DNA from: Theropithecus gelada
Taxonomy: Eukaryota > Chordata > Mammalia > Primates > Cercopithecidae
DNA: 64,000 bases
Assembly: GCF_003255815.1 (NCBI RefSeq)
Contig: NC_037683.1
Span: forward strand, 77,497,440-77,561,439
Direction of reading: 5' to 3'
Positions 57,310-64,000 of this stretch are shown in pieces (position 1 is the stretch's first letter; each line of letters starts with the position of its first letter). The translations under genes and the position numbers were made by a program. The notes under the pieces were generated by a model. That model was not told the DNA's origin. It saw nothing but the letters and a program-made list of their open reading frames with translations, and made no database searches.

Positions 57310-57780
57310 AGAGTAAAATAACATTTATTGGGTCCTTTCATGTACTGAACAGTGTGCTAAGCATGTGATGTGGATTCTCATTTATTATTCTGTAATTTTT
57401 TTTTTTTTCGAGACATAGTTTCACTCTTGCTGCCCAGGCTGTAGTACAATGGCACAATCTCGGCTTACTGCAACCTCCCCCTCCCGGGTTCAAGTGATTC
57501 TCCTGCCCCAGCCTCCCAAGTAGTTGGGATTACAGCCATGTGCCACCACGCCCGGCTAATTTTGTATTTTTAGTAGAGATGGGGATTTCACCATGTTGGT
57601 CAGGCTGGTCTGGAACTCCTGACCTCAGGTGATCCACCTCCCTTGGCCTCCCAAAGTACTGGGATTACAGGTGTGAGCCACCGTGCCTGGCCTGCTATTC
57701 TGTAATGTTATGAACTATGCACAGTAGCATTACATTATCCCCATTTTACAGGTCAGATTTGTAGAGACTAAAAAAGGATC
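57310..57780 (-). mobile_element. MIR SINE, antisense, interrupted by an Alu
   Basis: Left part 57310-57396 (TGTACTGAACAGTGTGCTAA) and right part 57707-57780 (ATTATCCCCATTTTACAGGT) are one antisense MIR split by the Alu at 57397-57695. Confidence 0.8.
57397..57695 (-). mobile_element. AluS-type element, antisense, with target duplication
   Basis: T-tail, CGAGACATAGTTTCACTCTT, to TGTGAGCCACCGTGCCTGGC. Flanks TATTCTGTAAT at 57386-57396 and 57696-57706 are a perfect 11-bp duplication. Confidence 0.95.
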
Positions 57781-60700
57781 CAGGAGGGCCTAAAGTGGGT
57801 ATTTGGAGTGGGCTTAGAGGGTAAGTAGGATCTGGATTTGGGGGAAAAGAGAGCAAAATAAAGGAGGAGGGGAAAGACCATCTAGCTGGACTCTAAGGCA
57901 ATTTGTAGAATTAACAGAAACAAAGATGCAATCATGTTCCACTTTGGGAAGAAAATCAAGGAATTTGTAAAACTTGAATTATGAGGTTCTCAGTAGCTGA
58001 GGGCAGACTTGAGTCAAGGAAAGCTGGTGGGGCCAGCCTTGTCTGACGTGATCTCTTCAAAGCCAGGAACAAGAATGACTACACGTTCCTTCAGGTGCAG
58101 CAAGCCTTGCTGAACTGCAGATGGGCAGATGATGTCACAGTGCAAGATCATAACCTGTCCTATGCTCCATAATAAGGAGATCAGACTTTCTGAATATCAG
58201 TGATTTCTAAAGTTCTAAGCCAGCTCCATCAAATTTCTTTTGTAGGCCTGCTGAATATTGTACACAGAAAACCAACCAGATGCTAGGGCTAGTTATGAAT
58301 TCTTGTTATTCTTGTGTGTGAAGAAGTGGATTAATGTTTTCCCAACCTTTTCAGCATGACCGATAGATTCCACTTCTGTCTGTAACTTGGCTGAGTCATT
58401 CACAGAGGTTTTCAAAAAATCTTTTTAATAAATATGTTGTCATGTTGGTTAAGGGCCTAGTCATTGTTGTGGACGTTCATACTTCCGCAGTGATGTCAGT
58501 GAACATAATTTAACTTCTGTAAAACTGCTGTCTACCAACAGCCAGAAATAGTTACATCGGTCACTTTTAAGCAATAACTATGCTGAAGGAAAAAAATCAC
58601 TCAGTTACATATGTGATGGGAACACAATAAGATGCCTGAGTATTTGGTTTAGGGAGTGATAAATTTTATTTCTAGAATCTTCCATAGATAAATGTTTGTT
58701 ACCCTTTTTAAAGGATTGTGATCTTTAGCCTTGCGAATACCTAGTCATGTGGACTGAGTAGTTAGTTATACAGACTAAAGGATAATGAATGCCCTTTTCA
58801 TTTGCCACATTTTATTCCCTATGTACCCTCTTGTGTGAGGATGGGCTTTCTTTTTTTTTTTTTCTTGAAAGAAAAATCTCCAGCCAGTTATTTTACTTTT
58901 ATATTTCTGAAGAAGAAGCCTTTGTGTCTCAAACCCTGGCCATGTGCTATTCACTCTTTGCAATTCAGGTAATTAATTCAGCAGTGACATCATCGGGAAT
59001 GTGTTCATTTTTCCATTTCACATTCCTCTTTTCAGAATCTCATGGCTAACTCATATTAAGAACACATTTTGAAAGACTCAGTTCTCAAAGACATTGTGTG
59101 TTAATTTAAACTTTACCCACTTTAGCAGTGTAAGAGGGGGTTTTTATTCCAGGGAAAGTTACCTGTCCACTGCAATGAAGAAGATCCAAAATTTTTGGTA
59201 ATTTTGATCCTGATTCTGTCAGTTGGTTGATCAATTATTACTTATTGAGCACAATTGATCAATTGATATTTACTGCACAGTGAAAGATAGCAGTGGTAGG
59301 AATGAAGGTTTGTATCATTGAATCCTTATGTTTTATAAAGCCAAAAATGTCAAACCCTTAAATCTTTTCTGTTCTTCATTCCAGCTATATTTTATTATTT
59401 ATTTTACTTTGACTGTTCAACTCTGTCTCTACCTCCAGCTGTTCTTGGTAAGTACTTGGGTAGACAAATAGTCCAAATAGTCCACTGCTTTTTAACAGTG
59501 ACTTTTATGCTGTTTTGACTGTGACTCACCCTACAATTTATTTTTTGTCTTACCCAGAAGACGTGTATGCATACAAATGGGCAGATAGGTATACCTACAA
59601 ATAACTGAAGTAAAACAGATACTTCACCATTAATACATTTGATGTACTCCAATAGCTTCTATTTTATTCTAGTAGTCCTATTTCATTAAATAATGCTTTC
59701 TCTGTTGAATAATTAATTTCATGGACCACCAGTGAATTGCAATCCAGTTTGAAAAACCCTACTTTAAAATGAATACTTCATTGAACGTAGATGTAGGAAC
59801 TTATAGTCTGTGGGCCCAAGACATGGTACTTTCTGAACCTATTTATGTTTTTCTTAAAAATCTTTTTGGTTCCAAGTTCATTTTCATTTTGTGTGATTTC
59901 TTATAGCTGACCGAGAAAATCCCTAATTTTCCTCTTCTCCCTTGCCATTTTTGGTAGGACCATGGCTCTCTAGACCTTTCTGTACTCATTGATGAGTTAA
60001 TGACTGGGGCAAAGTAAATGAAACACTTCTAAGTAATTACTACTGAAAGTAGTGACATTTAGTAAACTAGGAGGATATGAAAGTTATATAGATGCACTGA
60101 AGAGTGGAAAGTAGATTCTAAGAGAGGTTATTGAACTTTTAATACTGCCCTCCAGCAGTATATTCCTGAAGGTCCTGAATTTCCTTCAGCAATCTGTAGC
60201 CGCTATCATTGTATGGAAGGCTCTCAGTGCTGCTTCTGATTTTTAAATGAGAATTGACTAAGAGTATAAATTCCTGAATTGGATGTGGTCATTCTTTTTT
60301 TCCTACTCCCTTCCTTTTCTCTCCTTTCTTTCTTTCCTCTGTGTCCTGTTCATATTTACTACTCATATTTTGAATGTCATAGCCATTAATTTAAATTTAA
60401 AGTGATATGGCCAGTCCTTTCACTCTATAAACTTAGAAAATATTATTTTAATTTTTGAGAACATTTTATAAAATATAAAAATGAAAAGTTAAGACATGTA
60501 TATCTCTAATTAGATAGCAAAGGGTTTGAATTCACAGATAAAACAAAGTCAGAGTTTCTATTAGGTGAGCTGCCTCATGTTCATTACATTATCTTTTCTG
60601 AATGGTCTTTGGAAGAATGGTCTTGAAGAATCTCTGCAGAGGACACTAAATTGTATTCATATTTTTCAATTGGTATAACTCATAAGTGAAACCTCTTTTA

Positions 60701-61325
60701 TTTCATCTTGTTGGTGATTATATTGCTTAAGTAACATTTGTACATCTTGGTGTTCAGAATAAATATATTCATTTTCTTAGAATTACAACGTTAGGCCTTG
60801 GGAGTACCCAAGTGAATAGGTCTGCACATACTAGTTATTAGGTGTAACCTCCCTAACTTTCTCCTCCACATTTCAATAATGAGGAATTATCTCAGTTATG
60901 TTTCTGTGTAACTTCCGTTGTAAATTCTATGAATTTGTTAGTTTCATGAATAAAGTTATGGAACCACATAAATGATCAAACTGTACCTTGTTATGGGTTA
61001 TCATATCATGATATAGTATCCTCCAGTTTCAATTTGGAGAAATAATATTGTACACATCCAATATATTTCCTCTATAATATCCTCCAGTTTCACAGGCACA
61101 TGTTTGCACTTTCCTCTTGTTAAAATTGCAGACAAGAATAATTTTGATTTATTGGTGACATCTAATATAGCTGTGTTTATATTGTTGCCAATAAAATGAC
61201 TTACATGATTGGTTTTTGTTTATACAATCTTTTCTGAGGAGTCAGTCACCTGTGTTAGGACAAGGTACATTCTGCTTATTTAAATGAACTCCTAGGATCT
61301 AAGAACATTCAGCTCTATCTGTCCT
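57781..61325. other. 3.5-kb repeat-poor putative intron
   Basis: I see no Alu, L1 or LTR. Minor features: T-run at about 58850, a 14-bp palindrome CAATTGATCAATTG at about 59252, pyrimidine run at about 60298-60340. Frames at 58789-59049 and 59404-59652 have no support. Confidence 0.4.
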
Positions 61326-61329
61326 TGAT

Positions 61330-61620
61330 TGAATTGCAAAATGTGCTTCACACTGCAGCCGTGCATGAGAATAACTTATATTATCTATCAATAGGCTTTT
61401 CATTTCTATATTCTTCTGGCTACAAAAGCTGTAACAAGAGAAGCCCATGGGAATAGCACGGGCCTATTAACAATCAAGGCAGCGATGTTGAAAAGGCGGC
61501 ATTAATGAAATTATACAGTCATGAACCCGAAGGGAAAAAATAAAAAGGATCAATAAAAACTCTTATTGTAGATAGCTTAGACAGATATATAAGAAGTAGA
61601 GTCAGAAGCAGTTTGTTTGC
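61330..61620. promoter_or_regulatory. Possible conserved non-coding regulatory block
   Basis: Complex, repeat-free sequence with clustered transcription-factor-like motifs: TATTAACAATCAAGGCAGCG (SOX-like ACAAT), GGCATTAATGAAATTATACA (homeodomain-like TAAT) and ATCAATAAAAACTC. Conservation cannot be judged here; inference only. Confidence 0.25.
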
Positions 61621-64000
61621 TGGCCAGTATTTTGTGCCTCATTATCGGGTTTTCTATGCAGAGTAAGAAGTGCTTGTGGCATAAGAAATGGAAAATGTAA
61701 CAAAGGCTAAATGTAGCCTAAGGAAATGAAATGATGTATGAAAATTAATAATTAACTGGCTCATCAGATGAATTATGACTCTAGATGAGTCTATTAATGA
61801 TATTTACTAAGAAAGGGCCTTTGGCTGTAAATAGGCATTATGGAAGTCATGTTCTTGAAATTTTCTGGAATGGATGAGTTAACATTGCTTTTCGTTTGTT
61901 TAATCTTTTAATCCATGACAAGCAGTGCCTGGAGCCTTGGGTAGAAGGTAGAGTCATGATTTTATATTTTGATTGAAGTCATGCTTTTTCAGAAAACTCG
62001 TGGAATTACTAAATGGTTTTGTGCCTTAGTTTCCTTAGGGGTTAAGTAATTTTCTCTCTGACCTGATTTACAGAAGTGTGTTCGAAGAGTTTGAAAGTGG
62101 TCAAAAGGAAAGATTTATTAACTTTCATGCTGACTCATATTAGCAGAATTAACATTTTCATTGTAGGAACCAATGTAGTATTAAAACTCTAAATATGTCA
62201 CTATGTCAGATCCGAAATACCCTAAATTTTTACCTCTGGATACTCCTTGCTTTTTCTTCTTCTTGTTTCTTTTGTTTTTGTTGTTGGTAGCCTGAGGGAG
62301 AGTAGTTGGATGGAGAACAGAGGAGAAAATGCTGACTAGAATATTGTGATTGGATTTTTAACTAGAAAGGTGCTCTTCCAATGGAATCCCATCAGTTAAG
62401 TTTTTGACACTGATTAGTTGTGATTTTACCTTTTTGACAAAATGTATTCTTCATGGTTAGCATTACCATAGACGCATTGCTGATGGGCAAGCCTTTGTAT
62501 CAGCTTTCACTTTGATGGGGGTAGTAGAGAATGCTATTGTTTTTTGCTTCCATGTCTACCCTCCAGATTTAAATGCCATAAGTATAAAATCTACATATTT
62601 ATTCTTGAGTATAGCAAATGGGTGTTCTTGATAGTCTTTTCTAAATTGCCTGGAATAACAGAATTTCAAGAGACCATAGTGAATAGATCCAAATTCCTCA
62701 AACTTTTATGGATGAAAAACTGTAAGTCCAGAGAAGTTATAAATGATTTGTCAGAAGTAGAACCCGGGTATCTTGACTTTTTGAGTGCCATTTCAGACTC
62801 TATGAGGGCTTTTCTTAAAAGTTATAATAGCATTTTATCCCTTTTTTCTTACCAAGTGCCTTAGAATTATATCTTGATCATATGGCCTAGCTAAAAAGTA
62901 TGCAAAATATTATATAAATAGATGAAATTTATTTTTACATTCTAATATCTAATGTTTGAGAAATCTGTTGGCATAATTAATGTGAAAAGTGGAATATTAG
63001 CCATATTTTCATGTTTAGTTTCTTTTATTTTTGTCTTGAGGCTGGTTTTGCTCAGCTCACATGCCATTGGCCTGTTGGTTTTTCTTTATGGTATTAATCA
63101 CTTTACTTTCTGGCTGTTGCTTTCTTAGTAATAAAATTTAAGTACATTTTGTTGTTGTTCTTACTTTCAAACTAAAACTATTTAAAACAGGAGTGTATTT
63201 TATAAAAAAAAATGAAATAAATATTCATTGCAAGACAGGCAGGTGTGAATGCCTGATACTTAATTAAGTTCTCAGTGCTCTAATTATTTTTCCTTCTTGC
63301 AAACTCACCTTCTTAATGATCATGCCTAATGCTAAGTACCTCCTTATGTGTTTTTATCCAGGTTTTTGATGAGAATTCCTGCTCGTATATGATCTTGCTG
63401 CCAAAAAATGACTCCCTTATTTTTAAAAACCTGGAAATGGGCACAGTCTGAAAATCTGCAGACACTTGTCACTTGGACCGTGGTCTTACTGACTCATATT
63501 TCCAGTCATGTTGAACAATTCTTTATTAAAAAAAATTGGCTAATATGACATATTTCTTTTGCCTTTTTTTGGCGGGGGGGTTTCTGCTGAATAAGTGCTT
63601 TCTTCTGCAGGGTTCAGAGTGCTCAGAAAACACTATTTTATCAATGAGAGGAAAATAGATGGCCAATTTTATCTGGCAAAGTACAGAGACATTAAATGAC
63701 TATTGCTCATGATCTACCAGTGAATGGATCAGCATACTGACTGGTGACACACAGGAGTTCTCCTACATAAATGTACCATAAAAAGCATTGGAATTTTTCC
63801 AGTGTAAGAATTGAGGTTATCTGGTCACTCCTGCTTTGTACTCATGGGAAAAGAGGGCAGGAGTGAGACCTGACCTAGAGGAATATGGTTGAGTGTTTTC
63901 CAGGACTAGATGGTATGATAGTATTAAATGTCACAAACTGATGTAATTCTTACTGAAAATAGAGAATTACTAAGAATGAAGAAAACATTCTAAATTTTGT
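61621..64000. other. Repeat-poor putative intron to window end
   Basis: 62650-62775 (GTAAGTCCAGAGAAGTTATA, AACCCGGGTATC) weakly resembles antisense MIR. No other repeat or coding exon recognised; the 106-aa frame at 62544-62864 lacks features. Confidence 0.4.

Overview
This window is nuclear DNA of a primate, most likely an Old World monkey (macaque, baboon or vervet type). It is dense in Alu, L1PA, MIR, L2 and MLT1 repeats. The Alu at 51127-51433 carries the changes I know from the cercopithecid AluYRa subfamilies: CGGATCTCAG in the left arm, CCACCTCGCCCGG, and a CTTGAGCCACCG end where human AluY has CGTGAGCC. It also has a perfect 15-bp target-site duplication. I see no bacterial, viral or plasmid gene organisation and no complete protein-coding gene. 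Nearly all long reading frames are repeat-derived, low-complexity, or stop-poor GC-rich DNA.

Layout. 1-4080 is an ancient interspersed repeat interrupted by an L1 whose 5' part is inverted (twin priming), with an Alu inserted in that L1. 4112-9480 holds an AluS, a large CTTT/CCTT block, an MLT1 LTR, a cluster of hAT (MER5/MER20-like) fossils and a MIR. 9640-23660 is repeat-rich intergenic or intronic DNA: L1M, MIR, AluY, a 34-bp minisatellite, MLT1 LTRs and two young truncated L1 3' ends. 23663-30095 is an Alu split by a near-full-length, dead L1PA with its own 19-bp duplication. 30100-51110 carries scattered Alu, L1M, MIR, MLT1 and hAT remnants and a DNA-transposon-like element. The AluYRa insertion then lies just upstream of a CpG island.

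The only strong sign of a host gene is this CpG island (about 51740-54300). It contains SP1-type GC boxes, a plausible 5' untranslated exon on the + strand ending in a strong splice donor (CTG|GTAAGT, intron starting 52511), short upstream ORFs, and a possible second TATA-containing start near 53336 with a donor at 53390. If this reading is right, 52511-64000 is the first intron of a long gene continuing beyond the window; it is repeat-poor, which fits a regulated developmental gene. I cannot name the gene from the sequence.

Nothing here looks like a previously undescribed molecular system. The points most worth a second look are the CpG-island promoter with its lineage-specific Alu neighbour, the nested and inverted transposon architectures, the K43 change at the catalytic position of an otherwise open L1 endonuclease frame, the 34-bp minisatellite, and several unannotated AT- and homeobox-motif-rich blocks that could be enhancers.
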